A stretch of 64,000 bases of DNA from JAEUMG01 sp046349315 (GTDB taxonomy: Bacteria; Pseudomonadota; Alphaproteobacteria; Rhizobiales; Aestuariivirgaceae): NCBI GenBank assembly GCA_046349315.1, contig JAXMCQ010000022.1, positions 35,635 through 99,634 on the forward strand, given 5' to 3'. Below the pieces are notes generated by a model, which was not told where the DNA came from, made no database searches, and saw only the letters and a list, made by a program, of their open reading frames with translations. Position 1 is the first letter of the stretch. Each line of letters opens with the position of its first letter. Positions 41,967 through 53,489 of this stretch are shown one piece after another. The translations under genes were made by a program, and so were the position numbers.

Positions 41967-44900
41967 GCGGTCTCCGGAGACAGCCCGGCCTCTGCAGGAG
42001 GTTTTGCCTCGGCCCGATCAGCGCGTCCGAACCAGGTCACATAAAGTGTCGGGAGATAGATGAGCGTCAGCACGGTTGCAACCAGCAGCCCACCCATGAT
42101 CGCAAAGGCCATGGGTCCCCAGAACACGGTCGGCGCGATCGGAATCATGCCGAGGACGGTCGAGACTGCGGTGAGCATGATCGGGCGGAAGCGCGAAGAG
42201 CTCGCATCCATCGCGGCATCCCAGACGCTCTTTCCCTGGTCGCGCTCGCTATCGATTTCGCCGATCAGGATCACAGCGTTCTTTGTGATGATGCCGATCA
42301 AGGCGAGAATGCCGAGCAGCGCGACGAAGCCCAATGGCTTGCTGGAAATCAGCAAGGCGGCAACCACACCGATGAGTCCGAGCGGTGCAACGGTCAGCAC
42401 CATCACCAGCCGCTGGAAGCTGCGCAACTGGACCATCAGCGCGGTCAGCATGATGAACAGCATCAAGGGCACGACGGCAATGACCGAGGCTTGCGACTTC
42501 GCACTCTCTTCGACCGTGCCGCCAGTTGCGATTGCGTAGGAAGGCGGCAGGCTCGCTTTGATCTCGGCCAAGGCGGGCTCGAGCGCAGCGACGACGGTTT
42601 CGGGCAAGACGCCTTCTTTCACGTCCGCTTGCACGGTCAATGTCGGCACACGATCGCGCCGCCAGACCAGTGGAAGGTCCTGGCCATAAGTCACCGTGAC
42701 GAATTGCGACAAAGGTACGGTGCGGCCGCCCGGCAAGGCGACCTGCATGGTGCTAAGCGTGTCCAGCGAGACGCGTTCTTCGTCGGTCGCCCGCGCGATG
42801 ACATCGACGAGATAGATGTCGTCGCGCACCTGGGTGATGGGAGCGCCGGAAATAACCGTACTGAGCGCCGAGGCAAGCGCTTGCGAGCTGAGGCCGAGCC
42901 GGCGCGCTTCATCCTGATCGACCTGGAGACGCAATTCGCGCGAAGGTTCGATCCAGTCGTAATTTACATCGCGCGCATTCGGATTGCCGGCGACAGTCTC
43001 GGCGAGCCGAAAAGCGATGCTGCGCACCTGGGCGAGATCGGGACCGCTGACACGGTATTGCAAGGGCCAGCCGACCGGTGGCCCGAGTTCGAGCGGATAG
43101 ACGCGGGATATGAGATTGGGAAATTCCTCGCTCAGGACTTTTTGCAGCTTTTCTTGCAAGCGATTGCGCGCCGCGACATCCTTGGCGACGATCACCGCCT
43201 GGCTGAAGAAGTCGTTCGGAAGCTGCGCGTTGAGCGGCAGATAGAATCGGATGGCGCCACGCCCGACATAGGTGCTCCAGCGCTCGACATCGGGATCGCC
43301 GGTCAGCACTTGGTCGAAACGCTTAGCCACCGTTTCGCTCGCATAGATGGACGCGTTTTGCGGCAATTGCAGATCGACAAGCAGCTCCGGCCGATCAGAA
43401 GCGGGAAAGAATTGTCGTGGTACAAGCGGCAAGGCGAAGATCGCCGCCACGAAGAGGGCAATGGTTGCGGCAAGCGTCAGCCAGCGGGCCTTCATCGCGC
43501 CCCATAAGAGTCCACGATAGATGCGAATGGCAAAACCCGGCTTCTCATCCTTCGAGGACTTGCGCGGTTGCGCCAGAATCCAAACACCGAGCAAGGGCGA
43601 GAAGATCAGCGCAACGAACCACGAAACAATCAAGGCGATGCTGACGACGGCGAAGAGCGAGAACGTGTATTCGCCAGCCGAAGATGCCGCAAAACCGATC
43701 GGCACGAAGCCCGCAATCGTGACCAGCGTGCCGGCCAGCATGGCAAAGGCGTAACGTTTGAAGGCGTAGGTCGCAGCGGTCACCTTGTCGTCGCCGGCCG
43801 CAAGCCGCGTCAACATGGCGTCGGTCGTGGTCATCGCATCATCGACGAGAAGGGCGAGTGCAATGATGAGGGCACCGAGCGAGACGCGCTGCATATCGAT
43901 CGCAGCAATCTGCATCAAGGCGAACACTACGGCGAGCGTCAGCGGTATGGACAGTGCCACGACAAGGCCCGGCCTAATGCCAAGGCTAATGAAGCTGACG
44001 ACGAGAATGATGGCGACCGATTGATAGAGCGAGGTCATGAAATCGTTGATGGCGAGATCGACGGTGACCGACTGGTCGGCGACGAGCCGCGCGTCGATGC
44101 CCTGCGGCAAGTCGGCAGTCACCGTCTTCATGGCCTGCTTGATATTCTTGCCGAGCGCCAGGATGTCGCCGCCGTCGCGCATGGCAATGCCGAGACCGAT
44201 CGCTTCCTTTCCGTTGACGCGGAACAGGGGTTGCGGAGGATCGGCGAAGCCGCGGGTGACGGTCGCAATATCGGCAAGCCGGATCATCCGCCCGTTGATC
44301 GGGAAATTGATCTCGCGAATATCCTGCTCGGTCTGGAAAGCGCCGGACACGCGCAATGACAGTTTCTCTTCGTCAGTCTGCAAAGTCCCAGCCGGACGCA
44401 CCACATTCTGGCTTTGCAGCGCCGCGATCAGCGCTCCGCGATCGATCCCGAGATTGGCGAGGTCCTTCACCGAGAATTCGATGAAAATCCTCTCGTCCTG
44501 TGCGCCGATAATGTCGACTTTCGAGACATCAGGCACGAGCAAGAGGCGGGAGCGAACCTGCTCGACATAGTCCCGCAATTCGCGCTGCGTAAATCCATCG
44601 GCCGTGAAACCATAGATGATGCCGAACGTATCGCCAAAGCGGTCGTTGAAAACGGGGCCGATGACGCCCTGCGGCAACGTCAGGCGGATGTCGTTGACCG
44701 CATTGCGCACCTGATACCAGGTGTCGTGAACCTGTTCGGCCGTCGTGTCGCCAGTGAGATTGACGAAGATCGTCGTGACGCCGGGCTTGGTATAGCTGCG
44801 CAGGAAATCGAGATGCGGCGTTTCTTCGAGCTTTCTCTCGATCCGCTCGGTGAGTTGGTTCAGCGTTTCCTCGACACTGGCGCCGGGCCAGGCGGCGGAG

Positions 44901-45049
44901 ACGACCATGGTCTTGATGACGAAGGAGGGATCTTCGTTGCGACCCAGGCGATAATAGGCGGCAAGCCCGGCAACGACCGCGACGATCATCATGTAAACGA
45001 CAAGCGAGCGATGTTTGAGCGCCCAGTCGGAAAGGTTGAAGCCCTTCAC
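41963..45049 (-). CDS. RND-family multidrug efflux pump, inner-membrane subunit (HAE1/AcrB-like)
   Basis: The 1028-residue length is normal for AcrB/MdtB-type pumps. TM4 carries the paired proton-relay acids in 'LALLVDDAMTTTDA' (about residue 405). Large periplasmic loops follow TM1 and TM7, and the repeat organisation is clear ('RFRPIMLTAVSTVLGMIP' in the second half). It exports hydrophobic or amphiphilic compounds using proton flow. It is sandwiched between two adaptor genes with four-base overlaps on both sides, so all three are made together. Confidence 0.94.
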   Translation of the reverse strand: MKGFNLSDWALKHRSLVVYMMIVAVVAGLAAYYRLGRNEDPSFVIKTMVVSAAWPGASVEETLNQLTERIERKLEETPHLDFLRSYTKPGVTTIFVNLTGDTTAEQVHDTWYQVRNAVNDIRLTLPQGVIGPVFNDRFGDTFGIIYGFTADGFTQRELRDYVEQVRSRLLLVPDVSKVDIIGAQDERIFIEFSVKDLANLGIDRGALIAALQSQNVVRPAGTLQTDEEKLSLRVSGAFQTEQDIREINFPINGRMIRLADIATVTRGFADPPQPLFRVNGKEAIGLGIAMRDGGDILALGKNIKQAMKTVTADLPQGIDARLVADQSVTVDLAINDFMTSLYQSVAIILVVSFISLGIRPGLVVALSIPLTLAVVFALMQIAAIDMQRVSLGALIIALALLVDDAMTTTDAMLTRLAAGDDKVTAATYAFKRYAFAMLAGTLVTIAGFVPIGFAASSAGEYTFSLFAVVSIALIVSWFVALIFSPLLGVWILAQPRKSSKDEKPGFAIRIYRGLLWGAMKARWLTLAATIALFVAAIFALPLVPRQFFPASDRPELLVDLQLPQNASIYASETVAKRFDQVLTGDPDVERWSTYVGRGAIRFYLPLNAQLPNDFFSQAVIVAKDVAARNRLQEKLQKVLSEEFPNLISRVYPLELGPPVGWPLQYRVSGPDLAQVRSIAFRLAETVAGNPNARDVNYDWIEPSRELRLQVDQDEARRLGLSSQALASALSTVISGAPITQVRDDIYLVDVIARATDEERVSLDTLSTMQVALPGGRTVPLSQFVTVTYGQDLPLVWRRDRVPTLTVQADVKEGVLPETVVAALEPALAEIKASLPPSYAIATGGTVEESAKSQASVIAVVPLMLFIMLTALMVQLRSFQRLVMVLTVAPLGLIGVVAALLISSKPLGFVALLGILALIGIITKNAVILIGEIDSERDQGKSVWDAAMDASSSRFRPIMLTAVSTVLGMIPIAPTVFWGPMAFAIMGGLLVATVLTLIYLPTLYVTWFGRADRAEAKPPAEAGLSPETA

Positions 45050-46131
45050 GACACGCCTCCCGGCAGACGAACCTCTTGTCCCTCGCTCAGCATGTTGGTT
45101 CCGGCGGAAACTACGATGTCGCCGGCCTGCAGTCCGCTCGCGACGAAGGTTGTGTCGGCATCGCTGCGTTCGATTTCAATCTTGCGCAACGTGACCTTCA
45201 AGCTTGTGGGATCGACGAGCCAAACCGCTGCCCCACCATTTGATCTGGCGATGGCAGTCGTTGGGATCTGGAGAAGTCCGGAAATGTCTTCCTTGAGGCT
45301 GCCAATGACCGACGCCCCAAGCCGGAAGGAGGCCGGCGGATCCTTGAGACCGGCGCGAATGCGAAATGTCCTGGTCACGATATCGGCCTGTGGCGCGACT
45401 TCGCGGACGCGAGCCGATACGGTCGCGGTATTGTCACTGGCGAGGCGAACAGTGAGGATCGTGCCGGGCGAGACGGCGTCGAGAAGCGTCAGCGGGACAT
45501 CAAACACGGCGTCACGCCCCTCGCGGCGGGCAAGCCGCACCACCATTTGTCCTGCGGAGACGAATTCTCCAGGCTCGGCCCCGACTGCAGTGACGGTACC
45601 CGGCGCATCGGCGCTCAGTACCGTGAAGCCGAGGCGGTCTTCGGCCGTCCGCAATTGGGCTTCGGCCGCTTCGACGCCTGCCTGTGCCGCGATGCGGGCC
45701 TGTTGTGCCGCTTCGAAATCGGCGCGCGAGACGAGATTGCGCGCGAGGAGATGCGCCTGGCGATCATAATGATTTTGCGCTTGGGTGAGCCGGCCGCGCG
45801 CCGCGTTCAAATCGGCACGGGCGGAGCGCAAGGCATTCTGCTCGTCCTGAGGTTCAAGTTCTGCGAGGATCTGGCCGTCCTGCACGAGATCGCCAACTGA
45901 TACAGGCCGGGTGAGCACGCGGCCGGCAACGCGAAAGCTGATGGCCGCCTGGTCCATGGCCTCGATCTGCCCGGTCATCGAGACAACGGCGCGGGCCGGT
46001 GCTTGTTCGACTGTCGCAACCCGTACAGGGCGAATGACCGGTGCCGCTACTTCGGCTTCTTCCGAACAGCCGGAAAGCAGCATGATGATCGCAAGCGGTC
46101 CGAAGAAGCGCTGCCACGTGCCGGTCGTCAC
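45046..46131 (-). CDS. RND efflux periplasmic adaptor (MFP) lipoprotein, upstream copy
   Basis: The protein has 361 residues from GTG 46131, which overlaps the HdeD stop codon by three bases. The lipobox is 'MLLSGC' at about residue 21. It shows the same adaptor layout as the downstream copy, with a coiled-coil hairpin ('NALRSARADLNAARGRLTQAQ') and barrel domain ('LRLASDNTATVSARVREVAP' region). It differs substantially from the other adaptor, so it is not a recent duplicate. One pump with two adaptors recalls the TriABC arrangement of Pseudomonas. Confidence 0.9.
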   Translation of the reverse strand: MTTGTWQRFFGPLAIIMLLSGCSEEAEVAAPVIRPVRVATVEQAPARAVVSMTGQIEAMDQAAISFRVAGRVLTRPVSVGDLVQDGQILAELEPQDEQNALRSARADLNAARGRLTQAQNHYDRQAHLLARNLVSRADFEAAQQARIAAQAGVEAAEAQLRTAEDRLGFTVLSADAPGTVTAVGAEPGEFVSAGQMVVRLARREGRDAVFDVPLTLLDAVSPGTILTVRLASDNTATVSARVREVAPQADIVTRTFRIRAGLKDPPASFRLGASVIGSLKEDISGLLQIPTTAIARSNGGAAVWLVDPTSLKVTLRKIEIERSDADTTFVASGLQAGDIVVSAGTNMLSEGQEVRLPGGVS

Positions 46132-46700
46132 GATGCCGATCCCGGCACGAGATTGCGGCGGGCCAGCGCCATCACGATGTAGGCGACGCCGGCAAAGGCG
46201 AGCGCCAGGCCCGCCATGGGTCCCGGTTCCTCGATCCGCTCGAAGGGAAACTTGAAGATCAACATGCCGCCGATCACCAGTGATGCGACGCCTGCGAGTG
46301 CCAAGACGAGCCAGCCGCCCTGCGGCTTGATCTTGATGCCGCAGCCGATCTGTCCGATGCCCTGCGCGAGAAGAACAATCGCGACGGCCAGCGTCATGGC
46401 TGCCGCACCCTTCAGCGGGCTGAGATAGATCAGGATGCCGCCGGCCGCTTCGGCGGCCCCTTTGAGCAATTCCCAATAATATCCGTGCTCGCCGCGAATG
46501 GTGATCGCGTGAATGACGGTCGCGCCGCCGGCAATGACGAGAACGGCGCCAAGAATGGTGCTGGTCGCGAAGTTCGAATGATCCGGCAGCAAGATCGCGG
46601 CGATACCGGTCAGGATCAGTATTATGCCGAGCGCGAAATATCCGACCCAGCTGGCGCGTAATTCCGCCGCCGAGCGTCCGATGCCGAGGGACCGAATCAC
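46128..46700 (-). CDS. HdeD family membrane protein at the head of the RND operon
   Basis: The 190-residue protein has six hydrophobic segments and the family pattern 'LGIILILTGIAAILLPD', 'AVLVIAGGATVIHAI' and 'GIGQIGCGIKI'. It starts at ATG 46700 and ends inside the start of the adaptor gene (GTGA). Joining an HdeD protein translationally to an efflux pump suggests a shared envelope-protection role, though I cannot say how it contributes. The promoter should be in 46701-46882. Confidence 0.87.
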   Translation of the reverse strand: MIRSLGIGRSAAELRASWVGYFALGIILILTGIAAILLPDHSNFATSTILGAVLVIAGGATVIHAITIRGEHGYYWELLKGAAEAAGGILIYLSPLKGAAAMTLAVAIVLLAQGIGQIGCGIKIKPQGGWLVLALAGVASLVIGGMLIFKFPFERIEEPGPMAGLALAFAGVAYIVMALARRNLVPGSAS

Positions 46701-46882
46701 GCGATTCGATCCAAATTCGATTCAGATCGATGAGAGATGCAGCGCAGATCTGAAACCGCGCATGCCGGCCTTGCGGTCGTCATCATCATATGCCCCCGTG
46801 AAGTGCAGCATTTGCGGTGCCGCACTTTGATTTCAACCTACGCGCGCAGTCCGTCGCGCACAAGCCCGATTGCCGGCCGCGT

Positions 46883-48706
46883 TCAGAAACGCCAGATCAA
46901 GGGCACGTAAAATGTCGCGACGATGAAGAACCAGATCAACAAGGGCAAGCCGAGCTTCCAATAGTCGCTGAACACATAGCCGCCCGGACCCATGACCATC
47001 AGATTGGTTGGAGTCGCGATTGGAGTGAGGAAGGATGCGGCGGCCGCGATTGCGGTGCTCATGAGAACCGGACGTGGCGAAACGCCAAGTGCCGTTGCTG
47101 CCGCTACGCCGATGGGAATGACGATCAAAGCGGTCGCGGTATTGCTGATCAATTGCCCGAGAACTGCGGTGAGTATGAACAGCCCGGCAAGAAGCGCCAC
47201 GGGACCCATGTCACCGACGATGCTGACCAGACCTTTGGCCATCAATTCCGCGGCGCCGGTTTCCTGCATGGCGGTTGAAAGCGGCATCATCGCTGCGACC
47301 ATCACGACGGTCGTCCAATTGATGGCGCGATAGGACTGCTCGACGTCCATGATGCCCGACAAGATGATCGCGCCCGCTGCGAGGAGGCCCGCGATGGCTG
47401 GCGGCACGATGCCAGTCGCCAGCAGCACGACCATGACGAGTAGAACAATGATCGCCTGCTTGGCGCCCGGTCCCATGGGCAGTGCCTGGCGGCGAATCAA
47501 TTCCGGTGAATTCACCACCAGCACATTCGGATCATTGAGGTGAACGTCAAGCGCCCTCCAGGTGCCCTGCAACAACATCGTGTCGCCAGCCTGCAAGGTC
47601 GTAGTGCCAGGGCCTAGATCATTGCCAGCGCGCTGCACGGCAAGTACGACGAGATCGCCGCTCTCCGTTACCATGCCGGGAAAGGCCTCTTTGCCAATCA
47701 TTCCCGAGCGCGGCGGCAAGACCACCTCGGCAAGCCCTGAACTGCGGTTGAAGAGTGTGTCCTGGCCTTCAGCGACTTCCCCTTCCTCGCGGAAGGCAAG
47801 ATGCGTGCGGGCCGCAAAAGTTGCAGCCTCTTCCGCGTCACCCTTAAGAACCACGTAATCGCCGGCCTGGATCGTGTCGCGCCGCAAGGGCGAACCCGAA
47901 GCGCCCTCTTGCAATGAGACGAGTTGAAGGCCCGGATGCGCGGCAAGGTCGATCGCCTTGTCACGTGCGCCGCCGACGAGCGGCGACGTTGCCTTGACCC
48001 GCAAGCGAAAGATACCGCGCGCCAGGCCATATTGCTCGACCAAGGCTTGTGCGTGCTTGCTGAGATCGGCCGGCATCGTCGCGCCATTTCGATCGGGCAA
48101 AAGGCGCTGACCGAAGAGGATGATGATCGCCATCGTACCGAGGAGAAGTGGAATGCCGGCAAGCGCGAACTCGAAAAATCCAAAAGGAGCGAGCCCTGCA
48201 TCAGCGGAAGCTTCGGAGACAAGTACGTTCACCGGCGTGCCGGTCAAGGCTAGCATCGAGCCCGCATGCGCCGCGAAGACCAGCGGCATCAGAAGCTGGG
48301 ACGCAAAGCGCTTGAGGCGCACCGCCATGACGACGACGACGGGCAGAAGCGCTGCGACGGCACCATTGACGCTGATCAACGCGGTCAAAAGGGCGACGAG
48401 CGTCATGGTGAGAACAAGCAGGCGCGTCCGGCTTTCTTCGCCGGCCTTGGCGATGAGCAATTGTCCCGCCCAGGCCGTGACGCCGGTCGATTCAAGCGCT
48501 GCGCTGACGATGAATAATGTCGCAATGAAAATCACGGCAGGGTCGCCGAAGCCGGCGAGCGACTGTTGCAAGGTCAAAACGCCCGTCGCGAAGAGCGCCA
48601 TTGCGACGGCCATTGCGACGATGATGACGGGGAGACGATTCCAGACGAAGAGCACGACGGCGGCGGCAATAATCAGTGCCGTAACTGTAATATCGCTCAA
48701 GACCAA
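46883..48706 (-). CDS. DASS/SLC13-type transporter with internal TrkA-C domains
   Basis: The 607-residue protein has two membrane halves flanking a soluble middle. The first half (about 1-195) includes 'AALESTGVTAWAGQLL' and 'LTGTPVNVLVSEAS'. Two TrkA-C-like domains follow (about 215-290 and 305-385). The second half carries 'LISNTATALIVIPIGVAAA' and 'TPIATPTNLMVMGPGGY', typical of the sodium-dependent carboxylate/sulfate carriers. The start is TTG 48706, preceded by ggggg. It probably imports a di- or tricarboxylate, sulfate or similar anion; the substrate is not fixed. Confidence 0.9.
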   Translation of the reverse strand: MVLSDITVTALIIAAAVVLFVWNRLPVIIVAMAVAMALFATGVLTLQQSLAGFGDPAVIFIATLFIVSAALESTGVTAWAGQLLIAKAGEESRTRLLVLTMTLVALLTALISVNGAVAALLPVVVVMAVRLKRFASQLLMPLVFAAHAGSMLALTGTPVNVLVSEASADAGLAPFGFFEFALAGIPLLLGTMAIIILFGQRLLPDRNGATMPADLSKHAQALVEQYGLARGIFRLRVKATSPLVGGARDKAIDLAAHPGLQLVSLQEGASGSPLRRDTIQAGDYVVLKGDAEEAATFAARTHLAFREEGEVAEGQDTLFNRSSGLAEVVLPPRSGMIGKEAFPGMVTESGDLVVLAVQRAGNDLGPGTTTLQAGDTMLLQGTWRALDVHLNDPNVLVVNSPELIRRQALPMGPGAKQAIIVLLVMVVLLATGIVPPAIAGLLAAGAIILSGIMDVEQSYRAINWTTVVMVAAMMPLSTAMQETGAAELMAKGLVSIVGDMGPVALLAGLFILTAVLGQLISNTATALIVIPIGVAAATALGVSPRPVLMSTAIAAAASFLTPIATPTNLMVMGPGGYVFSDYWKLGLPLLIWFFIVATFYVPLIWRF

Positions 48707-48789
48707 TTTCCCCCCGGCCAGTTCGACGTCAAGCCATCACTATACCAATCCAGAAGCGAAGCCAATCGCGGCTTCGACGACAAGTTGTG

Positions 48790-50481
48790 TCAGCGCTCGG
48801 TTGCCAGATGCTGCTTCAATCGGGTGATTTCTTCAGGCGGCCAATCGCGAATATCAACAACCGCGATCCATGCATCGATGTAATGCGCTGGGGCGAAGAC
48901 ATGGCCGAAGCCGACCGGCGCGCTGGTTGCGAGAGCGGTGTCGACGGCGATTTGCAGCGCTGTGACGATCGGATACCAGGTGAGTTCCGGCGAAACATCG
49001 GGACCGCGCGGGTTGAGCCATTGCGGGGGACGATAGAAATCGTGATAGTCGAAAAACGTGATGGCATCGCTTGCATATTGAAGATAGACAACGCGCATCG
49101 GGCCCCATGGCGTGCCTTCCGGGAGTTTCGTACCGTCCTGATTCATGAAGCGCACGAACGCGCCGTCGCGAACTGTCGGTAGCCAAGCGGGAGAACCCGG
49201 ATTTCGCCCTTCGGTCAGGGAATGCCACAAGCGGCTCGGATAGGGAGGCCCGCTCCACAGCGCGCCATTATAAGGATCGCCCAGCACTTCGAACAATTCC
49301 GTCGATTGTTCTGAGTTCATCGCGCCAAGACTCAAGCCATGCAGATAGAGCCGGGGACGCTTGTCCTTCGGCAGGGCCGACCAATAGCTATAGATTTCCG
49401 AAAACAGGGCCCGTGCCGAATCGGCACCATATTGAGGATCGACAAACAGCGTGAGCGGGCTTGAGAGATAGGAATACTGCATCGCTACGCTCGCCACATC
49501 GCCGCGCTGCAGATATTCGAGGCTGTTGATGGCAGCGGGATCGACCCAACCGGTCCCGGTTGGCGTGATGATGACGAGGATGGAGCGATCGAAGCCGCCG
49601 ACCCGCTTCAATTCCTCAAGCGCCAGTCTCGCGCGCTCTTGGGGGTTCTCTGCCGAGCGCAGGCCGACATAAACGCGGATCGGTTCTTTTGCCACGCCGC
49701 CAAGGAAGGTCTCGAGCTCGGAACGTGAAGGTCCCGCGGCAATGAACTCGCGGCCCGCCCGTCCCAGTTCCTCCCAATTGAGCAAGGACGTGGTGCTGCC
49801 GGTCTTTCCCGCCGCCGGCTCTTCGCGATCCACTTCGATGAGCGCGTCGAACTTGGCGAATGAAGCATCTGCTGAATGAAGTGCGAACCGGAGCAGGAAG
49901 CCGTTGATGATCGACCAGAAGAGGATGATCGCGATCGTGATGCCGAGCACATTGGCAAGCCGCCGCGGCATCAGGTGGCGAAGTCTATTACTTGCGGCAT
50001 GGATAGTGAGCCGGAACAGCTTGCCTACGAGGAAAAGTACGGCGAAACTTGCAAGTGCAATCAAGCCGACCTCGATCGGCCCGGCACTGTCGATCGGCTC
50101 CATCTTCATCAGGGTACGGATCGAGTTCTGCCATTCTGTCGCCTTCCAAAGGAAGACCATGGCGGTGATAGCGCAGATCAAGACGGCGATGATTTTGAGG
50201 ACACGCCAGGCGCCGCGGCGCAGTTGCGGCAATTCGGCATACTGCCAAAGCCATTCGAGCCCCGCACCCATGGCATAGCCAATGGCAAAAGAGAGGCCCG
50301 AGAGCGCGCCCTGAACGACAATCGTACGCGGCAGCAGGCTCGGCGTGAGAGAGGCGGCAAAGAACAGCGTTCCGAGCAGGATCCCGATTATCGAGAGAGA
50401 GGGCCAAAACTTGATTGGCCACGATCGTTTCTTGCGGGCGGAAGAGGCTGGTGTCGGGGCCGATTTGCCGTCGGTTGTCAT
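48790..50481 (-). CDS. Membrane-anchored alpha/beta hydrolase (Abhydrolase_9 type)
   Basis: The protein has 563 residues from ATG 50481 (agga ribosome-binding site); the frame is open to 50511. The N-terminal region has four or five transmembrane segments (about 30-220; 'SIIGILLGTLFFAASLTPSLLPR'). A serine-hydrolase domain follows, with nucleophile elbow G-x-S-x-G in 'LHGLSLGAMNS' near residue 400. The N-terminal membrane part plus hydrolase matches the Abhydrolase_9_N/Abhydrolase_9 combination found in actinobacteria and rhizobia. The substrate is unknown; a lipid or ester in the inner membrane is possible. Confidence 0.85.
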   Translation of the reverse strand: MTTDGKSAPTPASSARKKRSWPIKFWPSLSIIGILLGTLFFAASLTPSLLPRTIVVQGALSGLSFAIGYAMGAGLEWLWQYAELPQLRRGAWRVLKIIAVLICAITAMVFLWKATEWQNSIRTLMKMEPIDSAGPIEVGLIALASFAVLFLVGKLFRLTIHAASNRLRHLMPRRLANVLGITIAIILFWSIINGFLLRFALHSADASFAKFDALIEVDREEPAAGKTGSTTSLLNWEELGRAGREFIAAGPSRSELETFLGGVAKEPIRVYVGLRSAENPQERARLALEELKRVGGFDRSILVIITPTGTGWVDPAAINSLEYLQRGDVASVAMQYSYLSSPLTLFVDPQYGADSARALFSEIYSYWSALPKDKRPRLYLHGLSLGAMNSEQSTELFEVLGDPYNGALWSGPPYPSRLWHSLTEGRNPGSPAWLPTVRDGAFVRFMNQDGTKLPEGTPWGPMRVVYLQYASDAITFFDYHDFYRPPQWLNPRGPDVSPELTWYPIVTALQIAVDTALATSAPVGFGHVFAPAHYIDAWIAVVDIRDWPPEEITRLKQHLATER

Positions 50482-50556
50482 GCTTATCCTTTTTCCTAGA
50501 GACGCACTCAACGGAACTTTGGATCACACCTCAAGCGCTTGTAGCGCCGCGATACC

Positions 50557-52017
50557 TTAGGAGAAAATCAATACGGGGTCGTCGAGCGCTATTGCTGGCA
50601 AGCGATCCTTGTCGATCCAATAATCATGGCTGTGCTGCCATTCGGGCTTGCTGCCGCGCCTGGGCAAGAGGTGCGTTCCGCGCATGATATAATTCGGATT
50701 GAAATTATCCGGCTCGACCCAAGGGCCGATCGGCATGTCCTCGTCTTCCGGCCGCAGCCTTGGCTCGACGCGCTTGAGCCCCCGTTGATCCATGTGGTTG
50801 AGGACCCGGCACACGACATCCGAAACCAAATCGACGCGCAAAGTCCAGCTTGAGCGGATATACCCGAATATCCACGCGAGGTTGGGGACACCGGCGAACA
50901 TCATGCCGTGATAGGAGACGGTATCCGATAGTTTGACCAGCTTGCCGTCGATTGCGAAGGAGATGTCACCAAAAGAGCAGAGATTGAGTCCCGTCGCCGT
51001 GACGATGACATCGGCTTTCAATTCTTGTCCCGATTTTAGCCGGATGCCAGCGGCCGTGAAGCGCTCGATCTCGCCGGTAGCGACGGATGCTTTGCCTGTG
51101 CGGATCGCCTCCAGCAGATCGCCATCCGGGATGAATGCGAGGCGCTGCTGCCAGGGGCGATAGTTCGGCCTAAAGTGGGTATCAACGTCATAATCATCGC
51201 CGAGCCGCGTACGAATGTCGGCGATCAGCTCTTCGGCAACCTTGTCGGGCTCGGTCCTGATCCGGGCCATGAAATCGGCATCGTCGCGAAGAAATTTGCG
51301 TCGTGCGATCTCGTGAATCCAGGTTTCGTCGATACCGAGGCGTCGCAGTTCATCGGCTATCGGCAGCGTGTTGGTTCCCGAGAAGTAGTAGGTCGGCGAA
51401 CGCTGGAGCATTGTCACGTGACGGCATTGCGTTGCAAGCGCCGGGATGATGGTCGCGGCCGTCGCGCCCGAGCCGATGACGAGAATGTCCTTGGAAGAGC
51501 AATCGAGATTTTCCGGCCACGATTGCGGATGCACGACAAGACCCGCAAAATCATCCGTTCCGGGCCAGGCGGGAGTGTACCCCTCTGAGTGGCGGTAGTA
51601 GCCCTGGCACATGAAAAGAAAACCAGCCGAGAACTGCCGTTGAGTTCCATTCGCCCTGTTTGTTGCGGTTATGGTCCAGAGATTGTGATCGCTGGACCAA
51701 CTCGCATCGCTCACCCGATGCTGATACCGAATGTTGTCGGCCAGGCCACTCTCGTCGATGACTTCTGCCAGATAGGCCAAGATCTTTGGAGCTGTGGCGA
51801 TCGGCGGCCCAATCCACGGTTTGAATCGATAGCCATAGGTGTAGAGGTCGCTGTCTGAACGGATGCCGGGAAACCTGTGCGTATGCCACGTGCCGCCGAA
51901 GCTGGCGTGATCATCGAGAATGACGAAGCTTCGGTTGGTGCATTGCGTTCTCAGATGGCAGGCAGCGCCAAGACCGGAGACGCCCGCCCCGACAATCAGG
52001 ACATCAAAATGCTCCAT
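50557..52017 (-). CDS. Flavin-containing monooxygenase, Baeyer-Villiger type
   Basis: The protein has 486 residues from ATG 52017, chosen because the FAD motif 'VLIVGAGVSGLGAA' then begins at residue 6. The NADPH motif is 'ILVIGSGATAATI'. Between them lies 'FAGLVVHPQSWP', which fits the Baeyer-Villiger/FMO fingerprint F-x-G-x3-H-x3-W-P. The C-terminal region resembles 4-hydroxyacetophenone and other ketone monooxygenases. It would insert oxygen next to a carbonyl, or oxidise N or S. It stands alone on the minus strand, divergent from the ABC ATPase gene. Confidence 0.9.
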   Translation of the reverse strand: MEHFDVLIVGAGVSGLGAACHLRTQCTNRSFVILDDHASFGGTWHTHRFPGIRSDSDLYTYGYRFKPWIGPPIATAPKILAYLAEVIDESGLADNIRYQHRVSDASWSSDHNLWTITATNRANGTQRQFSAGFLFMCQGYYRHSEGYTPAWPGTDDFAGLVVHPQSWPENLDCSSKDILVIGSGATAATIIPALATQCRHVTMLQRSPTYYFSGTNTLPIADELRRLGIDETWIHEIARRKFLRDDADFMARIRTEPDKVAEELIADIRTRLGDDYDVDTHFRPNYRPWQQRLAFIPDGDLLEAIRTGKASVATGEIERFTAAGIRLKSGQELKADVIVTATGLNLCSFGDISFAIDGKLVKLSDTVSYHGMMFAGVPNLAWIFGYIRSSWTLRVDLVSDVVCRVLNHMDQRGLKRVEPRLRPEDEDMPIGPWVEPDNFNPNYIMRGTHLLPRRGSKPEWQHSHDYWIDKDRLPAIALDDPVLIFS

Positions 52018-52193
52018 GGCAGTTCCGCCCCTTTCCCCTCTGGACTTTCGGAACCAAGTCCCGAAAGTAGTGAGGGATATGCCAGCGGATGGCAAGGCGC
52101 ACGCGGGCGGAGACGAAGCGAGAGCGTCGAACGGGTCTCGACCAACGGCAATTGGTTCAATAAGTTCTGTGGCGTTGGGTGGGAGATCGCAAC

Positions 52194-53258
<1,065 letters not shown>

Positions 53259-53489
53259 ATTCGTGCATCCGAGGCCTGCGGTGACGTGCCTGCAGGTCCT
53301 CCCGTGCGCCTTCGACCAAGCTCCGAAATGACCCTGCCAAAATCTCCCCTCACGCTCGTGACGTGGCTCCCGCACCGCAACACGAATTGGCTGCGAGCGC
53401 GGCGGAGTGGATTGATTGACACGTAACGAAGCTCCAGCATGCTGACATGTTGCACATGAACAATTGCCTCAGCGCCGCTCAAGACAAAG

